Part shown: positions 29,801 through 40,578 of the stretch, piece after piece
Position numbering within the stretch: position 1 is the first letter of the stretch
Layout: every line of letters starts with the position of its first letter
NCBI RefSeq assembly: GCF_963678635.1
Contig: NC_087065.1
Coordinates: 57,438,754-57,502,753, forward strand
Source of the DNA: Symsagittifera roscoffensis
Taxonomy: Eukaryota; Xenacoelomorpha; Acoela; Convolutidae
Direction: 5' to 3'
Length of the DNA: 64,000 nt
Program-made: the position numbers and the translations under genes
The notes under the pieces: generated by a model
Database searches by the model: none
What the model saw: only the letters and a program-made list of their open reading frames with translations
Told to the model about the DNA's origin: nothing

Positions 29801-30250
29801 TTATCAGCTGCAGTCCCGAGACCCCTCCGGATTCTCGAATCCGGGGAAATAAGGCTCTTATTTTCCTTCCGGAAGGCTGTCTTCCACCCTTCACCGTTGT
29901 TCGCAACGGCCTTGCAACTATTGTAGCGACACAATAGTTGCAACTCGGAATGGTCTCTGCTACTTCTGCAATTTGTTGTTGTTTCTCAATCACAATTTTC
30001 GTTGTTAACGCTATCGCAACTAATGTTGTGTTTTTCTCCGGTTTTCTGCCAAAATGGCCGTTTTTGACGTTTCCTAGAATTGTTACGTCATCAAATCGAG
30101 TTTTTAAAATCTAGGAATTTCCAAATCCTTCTGCCTTCACGATTAGTCCAATCGTTCGAATAACGCTCCTATTCCTTCAAAATCGCCAATTCGGAAGGTT
30201 CGCTGCTAAAGGTTCTGCTGAATCTGCATTTTGGTGCATTCTGGTCGAAT
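26823..30250. other. non-coding flank rich in an ACCCCTCCGGATT-like motif
   Basis: No supported gene. A short motif, ACCCCTCCGGATT with variants (ACCCTTCCGGATT, ACCCCTACGGATT), recurs at irregular spacing: near 27193, 27213, 27243, 27284, 27328, 27398, 27471, 28048, 28513, 28748, 28776 and 29820. The first 491 bp are duplicated at 20379-20869. A perfect inverted repeat TTGGTGC-T-GCACCAA lies just inside (about 26826-26840). The 29150-29560 part is GC-richer than its surroundings and holds a nested hairpin (29252-29293). It could be an uncharacterised repeat or the continuation of the gypsy LTR region. Confidence 0.5.
29252..29293. other. nested hairpin in GC-richer segment
   Basis: Outer arms CGTTAA (29252-29257) and TTAACG (29288-29293), middle arms GAGCA (29261-29265) and TGCTC (29282-29286), inner arms CCGC (29267-29270) and GCGG (29276-29279) pair in register around a small loop. 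Purpose unknown. Confidence 0.5.
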
Positions 30251-30271
30251 GTCACACCCTGATTTCCATAT

Positions 30272-30291
30272 ATAATAATAATAATAATAAC
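30272..30291. repeat. TAA microsatellite
   Basis: Six to seven TAA/ATA triplets upstream of the SPSB gene. Between here and 30688 I see only AT-rich putative promoter and 5' UTR sequence, with two copies of GAGTTTTGAAAAACT near 30449 and 30467 followed by GATATAAATA. Confidence 0.8.
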
Positions 30292-30688
30292 AAAGAATTT
30301 AGGAGTATAATCCAAGGGTTCGCATAAAACCCAGTCATTGAATTGTTCAAATTTTAGTTTTCAGTTATAAGTGTAAGTTTCTTCAGGTCTGTACAGTTGT
30401 TGCATTCGCATAAATGCGCCAAGTGCATGTGTCTGATTCGTTGTAGCGAGTTTTGAAAAACTTTGTGAGTTTTGAAAAACTAGATATAAATAATTTCTAC
30501 GCGCTAAACAGTTTCCGGAAATGATTTTTACGCGTGAAAACGGTTAACGAAAATAACGGCCTGAACTGTTTTTAGCAGTCGCAACTAAACTTATATTGTT
30601 TCAGTTTTACTGTCGTTTTAATTTAGTTGGCTGTGTGCAGTGTTATTGTCAATTCGTCTTTATGTTATCTTCATTCAAAAGAACAAAG

Positions 30689-31433
30689 ATGGGCCAAAGA
30701 ATGAGCAATTTGTCAGGCAGAAGCTCGACTTCTCGATCCAACCGCGAATCTGGTGAAAGCTCTGAAAAGCAGCGGAGACTTGCTGACAATGCTCCAATTG
30801 AGTACCCTACAAGAACTGAATGCCCAATACCATATAAGATGAGTTTGTTGCTTGACACACCACCGCGAAAAGAATGCGATTCTATGGGTTGGAATACAGA
30901 GGACAAATCTATGAACATAGTGGTGCTTCCCGAATGCAATGGACGAGTTTGCAGACGCTTACCCGTTGCTCAAAGCACAGACTGCATCAGAGGAAATAAG
31001 GGCTTCAGTACTGGGATCCATATGTGGGAAATTGAATGGGAAGTTAAGCAGAGAGGAACTCATGCAATGATCGGTGTGGCAACTGCTGAAGCTCCACTTC
31101 ATTGTCCTGGTTATCGTTCTCTTATCGGAAGCAATAAAGAGTCATGGGGCTGGGATTTAGGAAGATCAAAACTTCTTCATGATTGCGTCCGACTCCCTCC
31201 TCGAACGTATCCAAAGTTTTCAAACACATCAGTAGCAGAAGACATACTCTGTTTGACAGATTGTATCAAAGTAATTCTAGACATGGATGCCGGAACTTTA
31301 TCGTTCATGGCTGATAACATCTTCCTCGGCGTGGCCTTCGAAGGGCTACAAGGTCGAACAATTTATCCAATTATCAGTGCTGTCTGGGGCCATTGCGAGG
31401 TCAAAATCAGATATATCAGCTCGTTCCAATCAG
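30689..31433 (+). CDS. SPRY domain and SOCS-box protein (SPSB1/4, gustavus type), exon 1
   Basis: Substrate-recognition subunit of a Cullin-5/Elongin B-C ubiquitin ligase, cytoplasmic. The start MGQRMSNLSG at 30689 matches the MGQ start usual for SPSB1/4; an open frame upstream lacks support. After a Ser/Arg-rich N-terminus, a SPRY/B30.2 domain covers residues about 75-245. It has the family hallmarks PVAQSTDCIRGNKGFSTG, HMWEIEW, GTHAMIGVATAEAPL, ESWGWDLGR, LDMDAGTLSF, LGVAFEGL and AVWGHCEVKIRYI. The exon ends at 31433 with donor CAG|GTTTGA in phase 1 and joins exon 2 at 34025. The closest families are SPSB1/SPSB4 and Drosophila gustavus. Confidence 0.9.
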
Positions 31434-34024
31434 GTTTGATTTTTATTACGATTGTGATTAGCAAGCGTTATCGAATCGGAACAGACATTTTCCAGGTGAA
31501 CAAGTTGCTTAAAAAAATTTCTATATATAGCTTGATTTATGATTTCATAGCTCGAATTCAAACTTCATAGCTGCTGGGACGTCAAAAGTTGGTGGTTCAA
31601 ATCGGCCAGGGCTTGTTTTTTGATTTTGCGCTTGAGTCATTGATGTATGTTTAATCGGCTCTTTTTCCTTTCTTCCCACCTCACATAAGCATAATTTTTA
31701 TGATGTAACGAGGGGTGTTGCAAGTTTAAACATGAAGACCAACTATGTTTGTCATGGCTTTATTAGTTTGCATGCCAATTTTCGTAACAATCGGATGATG
31801 TGAACAAAATTTCACAAGTAAAATTTTGCAGGTGGGGGGAAGAGCCGTTTAATCAATGAAGTCGTCCTTTGAGGCGGAGTTTTTTTGTCTTCAACGGGTG
31901 TCTGATCAAACAAAGTTGGCTTTGTTACCGCTTCGTAACTTTTTTACGATCCCAGTTTAACCTTAATTTGTTTTATATTGGCATATTTTGCTAAATATCT
32001 TCATACCAGACAAATTGAGAACGGTTTTCGATTTTTTATATATACATTTTTTGACGTTTTTAAATGATATTTTTTCGAATTAGCGACTTTCATCTAATTT
32101 AATGCCAGCTAGTCTTGATTTTTTTACCGTTCCGATAGCAAGGGTATTGCAATCGGGTACTAGACTTTTTTCCGCGAACAATTTTGTCCACAGTTTTCAG
32201 TATGTATGCAGTACACGACATGCATGCAGTATGTGCGTCCCGTTTGCGCTCATTGATCTATTACTCCCACTGTGCATCCTTATTAGTGTTTTTCCAATTA
32301 GTTCGCAGTTCAACCTTTGAAATGATATTTCATTGGTATTTCTTGATTTTTCGACTGGTCGCGTTCAGTTTTTTGTCGGCTTAGTTTCTGCTTTGTTTTC
32401 ACCAGCCAGGTTTACCAGCTTTATTTGAATGTTATTTATGGAGGTTAGACGGCTAAATAAATTTTCGAACTTTAAGTTGTCCAAAATTATCGCCTTTAAA
32501 GCTCGCCTTTTTTCAATAAAATAAAAATGGTTTCCTTCAATTATTAAATACTTCTGTTTCTTTTTCAAGAGTAGAAAAGAAAAACAAAAATAATTTTTCT
32601 TTTAGAAATTTTTTATTATTTTAGTTTTGAATTTTTCGGATTTATGGTTTCCGATTGTCTAGGTAGTAAAAATGCGCGGAGCTAGTCTTAGTTTTTTTGT
32701 TTGGTGTGTTTTAGGTTAATAAAATTCATTTGAAATCGATTTACATTTCAGTAATAAAATTCATTTGAAATTTTGACATGATTGTTTTGTCTACGAAAGA
32801 TTTTCAAGAGTCGTAGGATTTTCAAGAGTTTGATCCTTTCCGGCTGAAATATTGAAAAAACAAAAAAAGTTTCCTTGTTTTTATTTCATTAATGAGGTAT
32901 TGTTTGTTGAAATCGTTCTTATCAACTTTTAATATTTGATACGTTTGATACTATCGAACAGCAAAAGTGAAAAGGTCACGAAAAACGTGATCGACTTCTG
33001 CTTTCGAAATTGGAAATTATTTATCAGATTTCCCAGCGAAATAAAAGTTTTACGTATTGATCTAGTTTTCTCAAATTGGGTTAATTTTAACAAAAAAGTG
33101 TCCATCATAAATTGTTCAAATTCAAAGAGCTTTAAGGCCATCTATTTTTTTCTTCGAAATTCAAAATGTGAAGGCTCTTGAAAAAACAATACAGAGAAGT
33201 TTTTTTTTCAGTACCTTGCACTCATTACTTTTTTCCAACTGTTATTTGGTTATGTTTTTGAGGGTAAAATATATCCGTATGCGATTGTTTCAATTTGATG
33301 GGTCGTAAAAACGTTTTAAAATTTTTTTGACAACAGTTTTTTTTTAGGCTCAACAGGTTTCGACCCAAAGTTTGTTGCCGCTCGATAACTGATTTCCATT
33401 TCTAAAGGCTGTTTATGAGTTTCATCCGATACCATCGTGAAGTTTTGGTAGCTTTAGTTTTTTCGTTTTTTTAAAAAATTTTTTCAACTTGATTTTTCAG
33501 TAGTTTTAATTGACTTTTGTCTTTTTCCCATTCACTGTTGTTGCGCGATAAGTTTTTGCACGACAAGTGTTGCGAAGCTCCGCTTCGCCTCTGTGCAGAT
33601 TTACCAGCTAAAAATTTTACTATTGATCCAGTTTTCTCAAATTGGGTTAGTTTTATGAAGAAATTGTAAATCATACTTGCGTTCATTGACTCTTTTCAAC
33701 TGTCGGTTGTCTATGTTTTAAGCTACAAATAGCTCTTCTTCTGCATTGTTTTACCTAATTTAATTGACCTTCACTTAAAAAAAGTTTAAAAAATCGAAGT
33801 TTTTTCGATTTTTATTTTTTTTACCTTTACTTGAAATTTTTTCCATATTTAATGGTAGTCGGTTGATTCTGTACTGATTGCAAAACAACCAGCTTTCTTT
33901 TTGTTTTCGGTATGAAGTAGTAAGGAAAATAACTTCTGTATCGATAAAGCATTTTCTATGGGGTACCATGAGCAACAGACAGCACCTCCTAGCTTGTGTT
34001 CAACTGTTTCTTTTTGTTTTTCAG
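31434..34024 (+). other. SPSB intron
   Basis: Donor GTTTGA and acceptor TTTTTGTTTTTCAG. It holds one copy of the diverged interspersed repeat at 32940-33180, a second partial copy (about 33600-33730) and the GCGAAGC...GCTTCGCCTCTGTG box at 33571. A GGTTCAAATC B-box-like sequence lies near 31592, but no tRNA fold is evident. No coding exon was found inside. Confidence 0.7.
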
Positions 34025-34335
34025 TTGCTGCATTTACTCTGAAGGAACTGTGTCGTCGAGTGATAAAGCAATCATGTCGTGAATCCATACAGCAAAACAA
34101 CAATAACAACAACGCAGCGAAGTCTCACAACGACTCTTCATCAAGTCTACGAAGCAATTCACCCGAAGACAGTCAGAGGTCAAGGTCAGGTGCATTCGGG
34201 CTGCACGGCTCGGCTTCAGCCTCGAGTAACAACAACAACGCACAACAGACATCAAATCATGCGAAATCATACCTTGAAACGAAAGTGGAGACCCTTCCTT
34301 TGCCGCTCACTCTAAAACAGTACTTACTAGAATAA
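34025..34335 (+). CDS. SPSB exon 2, SOCS box split by an Asn/Ser-rich insertion
   Basis: Completes the codon left by exon 1 and reads VAAFTLKELCRRVIKQS. The BC box TLKELCRRVI (residues 253-262 of 351) binds Elongin C. The Cul5-box LPLPLTLKQYLLE forms the very end (from residue 339). In SPSB proteins these elements are normally separated by roughly 15-20 residues; here about 75 intervene, rich in Asn, Ser and Gln (QQNNNNNNAAKS ... SASSNNNNAQQT). The frame is open across it, so it is either translated or removed by a small intron whose ends I could not fix. AATAAA overlaps the stop codon. Confidence 0.85.
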
Positions 34336-35588
34336 ATTCCGCTCAAAAGTGTAAGTGCTAATTCACAGAGGCTCGGAGAAGCAATCAAAAAAGTCAGAAC
34401 TGGTTTTGTTTAACCGACATGATAATGTTTCAAAAACAAGTGTTTACATTCCATTAAGATGCATCTTATTTTTTTGATTTATCAAACTTGAAGTGTGTGA
34501 AAAAGTAATTTGTAAACTGCTATATGTAGATACATATTTTGATATTCAATGAGAACTGAATCATTGATATCTATCCTTGAAGGTGCAAGCTCTATCAGAG
34601 CTTCTTTAAATTCAGGGCGAAAAATTTTCTATGCATGCCTCTGTTAAAATCGAACTTTGTTTAAGTTACGATTTCAAGGTCGAAACTCGCGGCGAATGCA
34701 ATCAGTTGTGCTGTCCAGTTAATAATTTAGCTTAGAGATCTAGTTATTAGAATATTAGTAAATAGCTTCATAATTCAAACATTTTTATGATGTTCTGTGC
34801 TTCTAATTTTTTCCAAAAAGCGAAAAAATGATTTTATTTTGGCTAATGTTTCAAAAATATTGATGTGGTTTGTTAAAAATGTACGATCTTGTTCTGGTGT
34901 AATTTTCTTAAATATTGCGCCTTTTCGAGCTGATTTATTTGATATTTTTTCTGCCTTGTTAGGAAACCAATGCAAACTTTTGGTTTCCTCGAACTGACCG
35001 CTCCTTAATCATGTCATCAAATGTAATCCTATGCGTAGAGAGATAAGTGTTGTTCTCATTTCATAAAATTTGAATGGCATTTTCGTTTCTCAATTTAGAA
35101 TGGATCGGTATTTAATGGTACGATAGGCATCTCTTGCGTGTGATCGATTTAAAACTAATGTGCAGTAACTAAAACTTTCCTGTTAAGTTCTTTGATTGAT
35201 ATCATTTTTTGTCGAACGAGGAAGCTTAATATCATGTCTATTCTATGGAATTAACTTCAGTGTTTTATCTAGTCTTGTACCTTCGAATGACAAAATCAGA
35301 TGAAGCATGAAGAACTTCTTGAACTATTTTGAGCTCATTGGAGCTGAGTAGAATCAAGTTAGCTGTTTGCTTAAGATGGTCCAGTCAGACAATCATTTCC
35401 GTTATTAACACAAGTTATGGTGTATTTCTTAGCCTTTCATAATATGATATTTACTTGCTGCATGGTCATATACCACTTCGAGAATTTTTTGCGCAAAATA
35501 GGCCTAGGTGATGGCGAAGCGACCAAAAATTGAGTGTGAAAACCCCCTGGGCTCGGAATTCGGATGCGGGTGAAACTTTTCAAACAGT

Positions 35589-35670
35589 GCGAGGCAAAAA
35601 CTTTAAAATCCCCAGTCGGCAATGAAAATTTTTTCATTGCCGACTGGAGATTTAAAAGTTTTTGCCTCGC
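35589..35670. repeat. near-perfect palindrome with 40-bp arms
   Basis: Arms 35589-35628 and 35631-35670 pair at 38 of 40 positions around a two-base spacer. The outer end is GCGAGGCAAAAACTTT and the inner end AGTCGGCAATGAAAA. No coding frame is associated. Confidence 0.9.
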
Positions 35671-36719
35671 TCAATCAGGTTACTAAACTTCATATGCGAT
35701 GCGTTCATTTGGTTTTGGTAACGTGTATCTGATTTTCAACGGATTTGCAGGCAAAAAATTACACCCACTGTAGAAAACATTGAACTTTTATGGATGATGT
35801 CGCAAAGAAGCTCAAGTTCTCAGATGATGACATTGTTCAATTATATAGACACGCGCTCCGATCTAACATCCTTGTTAACATGAAAAACATTAATCGAGAT
35901 CCTTGATGAAAAAGATTTTAAAAATCTCCTTAATTCATTTAGAAATCATACGAGCACTTCATTGGCAATAAAGAAAACAGAACTAGTGCACCACTTGACA
36001 AGCAGGAAACAAGCTTAGTTCTCATTAATTTTTAGCAAATTTCGGAATCTTTGTTGGCAACAAAAAAGTTATTTCGCCGTTCAAAAGTTTCATACTCAGC
36101 AAATTCTTATGTTCATAATTTATCAAATTTCAAATATAATGATTCAAGTTTGTCAACAAACTGACCATTTTACTCTTGATTGAATTCCGATATCACCTTG
36201 AGATGCAACCTTCTATACAAAAGTTTACCTCTGTTATCGACACAATGTCCATTTTTTTGCAATTTTGTTGAAAAATTTGTGGAATACTCACTTGGCTGCG
36301 AAGTATATCCCAAATTTTTTTTTGAATTGTTTGCGCTTAATGCAGGCGAATAGACGCAATATAACTAATTTAAAGGTTTAAAGATACTTGTAGTTCTACA
36401 TCTGTTCCTACAATTCAGACCGAAAAATGAGGGATAATTTTATTTTTTGGTACCAGAATTGCAATGATAACGATTTTGGTAAGATTGTTTTCTTAGCCCA
36501 GAAAACGGTAAATTCGGATTTTGGTATTGCAATCGGGTACTAGACTTTTTCCCCCATAAATAACTTCGTGCTCAGAATTCATCTCCTGGTCTGTTGGAAA
36601 TGCTGCAACATACTTAATTTGAGCATCTTAGCATTAAGAATCCGTCCTTTTTACACTTGTTAGCGTCAACGACTCTTCTTTTTTTTGCAAAGGAAATCGC
36701 ATATTTTGATGCCGCTTTT

Positions 36720-37120
36720 GGTAAACCTTAACTTCTTTACTTCTTTTTGATAGCATGTTCTTTGACTTTCGATTAGTAATCAGTTAACACAATTGATTCA
36801 ATTTTAGTTATTCAAATGAACCGATAAAAGCGATTTGTTTCAAACATAACAATAAAAAAACTTCAGAATTTTCTAACTCAATGTATATCGCGATTTTTTT
36901 TGAAGCGCATAATTTATACAATTTGGCGTTATGCTTTGCAATTTATTACATGCGATGTTAATGCGGATCCCAGTTTGTTATATTCCAAATTATTACATGC
37001 AAAATTGTGTCTCCTTCTATTTGGCGCCTTTTTTGCTGCATCGCATTGGCAATTTATTAGCAAATGTAGCTACTATATCTGTGGCAATTTTTGCAAATTG
37101 TCAAGGGCTCGTAGCGCAGA
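36720..37120 (+). repeat. interspersed repeat, copy related to 45165-45620
   Basis: From TTGATAGCATG onward this parallels the 45 kb copy through CATAATTTATACA, AATTTATTACATGC, AGTTTGTTATAT, TTTTGCTGCATCGC and GACAATTTGTTAGCA-like stretches, with many substitutions and small indels. The ORFs in it are not conserved as protein. Confidence 0.7.
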
Positions 37121-38655
37121 TGCGAGGACAGGGGACTATAAATCTCCTAGTCGTAGGATTGATTCCGCCACAGCAAAAATCTTTTTTCAAGGTGTATTTT
37201 TTTTATTTCACTTTATGGAGCTAATTGTCGTTTTCTTGCTAGTGCTTGCAAAGCGCAGTTTCGCCTCTGTCTAAATTTGCTGTTTAGATTTGGTCGTAAT
37301 TTCACGGTTTAATAGGTTTCGGCCTGCATTATGTTGGCTTATTGTCCTCGTTTTGTGTCATTTGATGAGCGAAAAATGTTCTTATGTGCCTGTAAGTTTT
37401 TTGAGGGGGATGGAGTGTTAACTGTTCAATACTTTTTAATTTTGTGTTTAAAACTGTTTTGGTTTAAAGGGTTTCTGCTCAGGTGTTTTTGGTTTTGTTA
37501 CCGCTTGATAAATGTTCTGGTTTTGATAGCTCTGTTTTTTTGTATTTCAAGTGGTGCGAAGATCGGCTTCACCTCTGTCGAAAATTAAAATAACAATAAA
37601 TGCTCGTATCAGGGCAAAGACTTGGATGTTTCGATAGCCAATTGAGGTTCATATAGTAAGTCGTCCTTTTAATTATTCAAACATTGATAAAAATTTGGAT
37701 ATTTTTAAAATTAAGAAAATTCAGATACTTTTAGATAATATTTACTAACCGCTTTTCTAAGTAAAAATTGGTGGCGTGGGCTGGACATATTACCAGACCG
37801 ACCTTGTACCAGACCACTATACGATAACTCCATTCGAAAACGAAGCTGTTAAATGATAAAAAATTGCTGATAATACGTGAAAAAGTTGTCTTTACCCAGA
37901 TTAAACGACTTCAATACATCCTGTCACTCAAAAATTTTTATCGACTCATGTTTTTTGGCGAAAGGTCGTTCTGGTAAAAAGTAGTCCCCCAAAGTGATGA
38001 AAGTAGCGTCTACCAACGTACTAATAGTTCCTAAATAGGACTTCTGAGTCGGATTAAATTACAATTAAATATACCGCTCTTTAATTGTTCCAAATGAGCC
38101 AAACTGCAGTTTTCAAACTGTCATAACTTTACAAGAATGATCATAGGTTAAATATGCATATTTTTAAATTCGATCTAAGAACGTAAGTGTTTTTAAGATG
38201 GTAGAAAAAACTCCGTTCAAAAGTAGGTTGTTAAAAAGAAAGGTCTAAAGAAAAATTCACACCGACTTCAAGCTTTCCATCTGATCCTTGGAACGAAACA
38301 ATAATAATATTGTTTTCAAGTGAAATCATAAAAGCTCTGTCAACTATAGATACAAACTTGTACATTTTACTGCCACTGAAGAGCAATCCGTTAAATTGTG
38401 CCGTGAGTTTCAAGGCTTCTTTCATTATAGTTTTGGGTAATTCACCGTTGTGGTTAGCAAATGTTGTCAAATGGGTCGCCTGATTTTTTTTACTGTTTTT
38501 TTTTTTTTACTTTCTCATGGTTTCAACCGCAAGCTGGGAAATTCAACATTTTTTTTACTGGCAAATCGAGAATTACTCCGAAACATTTTTTTTAATCTAG
38601 AAATTGAGCTTGATTTATCATGGAACCTCTACGTCTATTAGGTACTTTTTAATTG

Positions 38656-38720
38656 GTCTAGCGATGAAGAACGCGCGTTTGGAACGTAAGATCTAGGGTT
38701 CGAATCTATTCAGAACATAT
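38656..38720 (+). other. tRNA-like fragment or tRNA-derived repeat
   Basis: A-box-like TAGCGATGAAGA (from 38659) and B-box GGTTCGAATC (38697-38706) are spaced as in a tRNA, but T-stem and acceptor pairing are poor, so this is at best a pseudogene or SINE head. Confidence 0.3.
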
Positions 38721-39107
38721 TAATTTTCTTCGATGTGTTGAAATTGTATAGCCGCATTATCGGTTTTTAATTTATTTTTCTCGGCTCACTCTCCAAAGCA
38801 TGGAATGTTTTCTCTCCGTAATTTTTCTTCTGATTTAAGCCATTTAAATTATAATTGAAAGACATACTGTAATTTGTACCAACTCCGATTTTCTTTAACC
38901 TTTTTGTCCCACTCAAATGTGTGCGGCTTATGCTACGTCGACTTAGTTGCCTCATTTGCGTCGTTTGAAGCGAAAAATAGGAATGATATGCCTTTTTGGT
39001 AAAGAGGACTGGGGATGAAGAATTTTCCATGACGTTTTTTTGTTTTTGGCTCAACTGGCTTTTGCCCATGTATCGGCGGCTTAGTTGCCGCTCGGTTGCT
39101 GATTTTC

Positions 39108-39395
39108 GATGCCTATTTAGCGGTGTTGATTTTGTTTCATGCATTTCCTTGTTCAATTGAAAATCATTCGAGATAATTTTTTGAGTAATGAACGCAGCGA
39201 AGACTTGCTGATTTTTTTTGTTTTTTTTTCAGGAAAAGTCTTAAAAGTATTTGATGCCTATTTAGCGGTGTTGATTTTGTTTCATGCATTTCCTTGTTCA
39301 ATTGAAAATCATTCGAGATAATTTTTTGAGTAATGAACGCAGCGGTCTTGCTGATTTTTTTTGTTTTTTTTTCAGGAAAAGTCTTAAAAGTATCT
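39108..39395 (+). repeat. tandem duplication, 145-bp unit, two copies
   Basis: GATGCCTATTTAGCGG starts at 39108 and again at 39253; the two copies are nearly identical to about 39395, differing by a few bases (GCGAAGACTTGC against GCGGTCTTGC). Confidence 0.95.
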
Positions 39396-39796
39396 AATAA
39401 CTACAGATGTGCATTCATACGTATTGATGCATTTATGATTGCAATTTGGTATATATGCACTGTTTGAGTTCTGTTGAAATTCAGCTGAAAGTGACGTAAA
39501 TAACAGTCTCGAAACACGAACGTGGAAATGGCGCGAACAAACGAACAATTTCTAATTAAATTTTAAGATGTACAGCGGAATAAAAACTTTACCAATTGAT
39601 GCAGTTTTCTCTAGTTGGGTTCATGTTATCAAAAAAGTGCCTACCACAAATCGTTCTAGAAATTCTAAGAGCTTAAAAGGCATCTATTTTTTCTTTCAAA
39701 TTTGAAAGTTGTGATTTTTTTAAGTGACTTGGTGGCTTTCCTATCATTGTTTGTCTTCTAGCTTACGATGCTAAGTTTGTTTTGTATCGCAATAGA

Positions 39797-39829
39797 AAAG
39801 AAGGTCTGCCTCGGTGGCAGACCTTCTTT
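39797..39829. other. perfect short hairpin
   Basis: Arms AAAGAAGGTCTGCC (39797-39810) and its exact complement (39816-39829) enclose the loop TCGGT. Confidence 0.85.
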
Positions 39830-40254
39830 AGAACCTCTAATTGATATATTCCAAATGGTACAAGTAATTTAGTGTGCATTTTTTGTGTTTCAACGTTTTT
39901 GGAAATAAAATTTCATCTATGCGTCTTCTTATTGTGAAAAGTCTTTGAATTTTTTTGTGATGTACCTACTTCAGTTTAAATATTTTTCGTGGATTTTTTG
40001 ATCGGCGATTTTGAGAACAAAACTTACCGAGCTGGTAAGAAACTGAAAAGTAGCCTTTGGGTTTCATTGTTAGTTATTTTAAAAGAATTTCCAGTTTGTT
40101 TAAGGTAGAAAAGTGGATGATAATTCTTTAAGTCCCCCGATCAGAATGTGCGATTAGGAGTCGATGAACGTAGTAAGTTTCAGGCTCAAATGGCTTAGTG
40201 GTTGTTTTTGATTTTTTTAGATTCAGTTCTTTTTTCCTTTGTTAAAAGGAAGGC

Positions 40255-40500
40255 AAGCTCCACTATCGAACAGCAAAAATGTAAAGGGCACGGAAAACGT
40301 GATCAACTTCTAGTTTCAAAAGTCGAATTTAATTTTCAGATTTCCCACCGAAACACAAATTATACTTATTGATCCAATTTTCTCAATTTGGGTTCATTTT
40401 ATCGAAAAGGTCCCAAGCTAAAATTGTTCTAGAAATTCAAAAGCTTTGACGGTATCTATCTTTTTCTTTGGAATTCGATAGTTAAGATTTTTTCAAAAAA
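40255..40500 (+). repeat. 240-bp unclassified interspersed repeat, representative copy
   Basis: Begins ACTATCGAACAGCAAAA, continues with GATTTCCCACCGAAA, TTGATCCAATTTTCTC and ATTTGGGTTCATTTT, and ends in a T-rich stretch. Relatives are at 32940-33180, 33600-33690 (partial), 39560-39720 and 42735-42960. Divergence is high, so this is an old family. No terminal structure or ORF was found. Confidence 0.7.
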
Positions 40501-40578
40501 GTCAGTGGTTTTTTTTGTGTTTACTAGCGTTCATTGACTCTTCTCCAACTGTCTGTTGGCTATGTTTTAATTTTTAAG

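Larger units (their letters stand above)
34336..40578. other. intergenic region with diverged interspersed repeats
   Basis: No convincing gene; short frames here fall in repeats. Recognisable items are a 40-bp-arm palindrome (35589-35670), a repeat shared with 45165-45620 (36720-37120), a partial relative of the 51741-52411 fold-back element (about 37480-38190), a tRNA-like fragment (38656-38720), a 145-bp tandem duplication (39108-39395), two copies of the 240-bp interspersed repeat (39560-39720 and 40255-40500) and a short hairpin (39797-39829). Confidence 0.6.

Noticed and set aside
33958-34024. Separate gene starting at 33958
   Set aside because: The open frame upstream of 34025 is intron read-through; the splice acceptor TTTTTCAG and phase fit SPSB exon 1 exactly.
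36900-37274. 124-codon plus-strand frame
   Set aside because: Falls inside a repeat whose other copy (45233-45620) has no open frame.
38767-39156. 129-codon minus-strand frame
   Set aside because: It spans old interspersed repeat sequence and part of the tandem duplication; the RQLSRR repeats come from a DNA repeat, and there is no domain.
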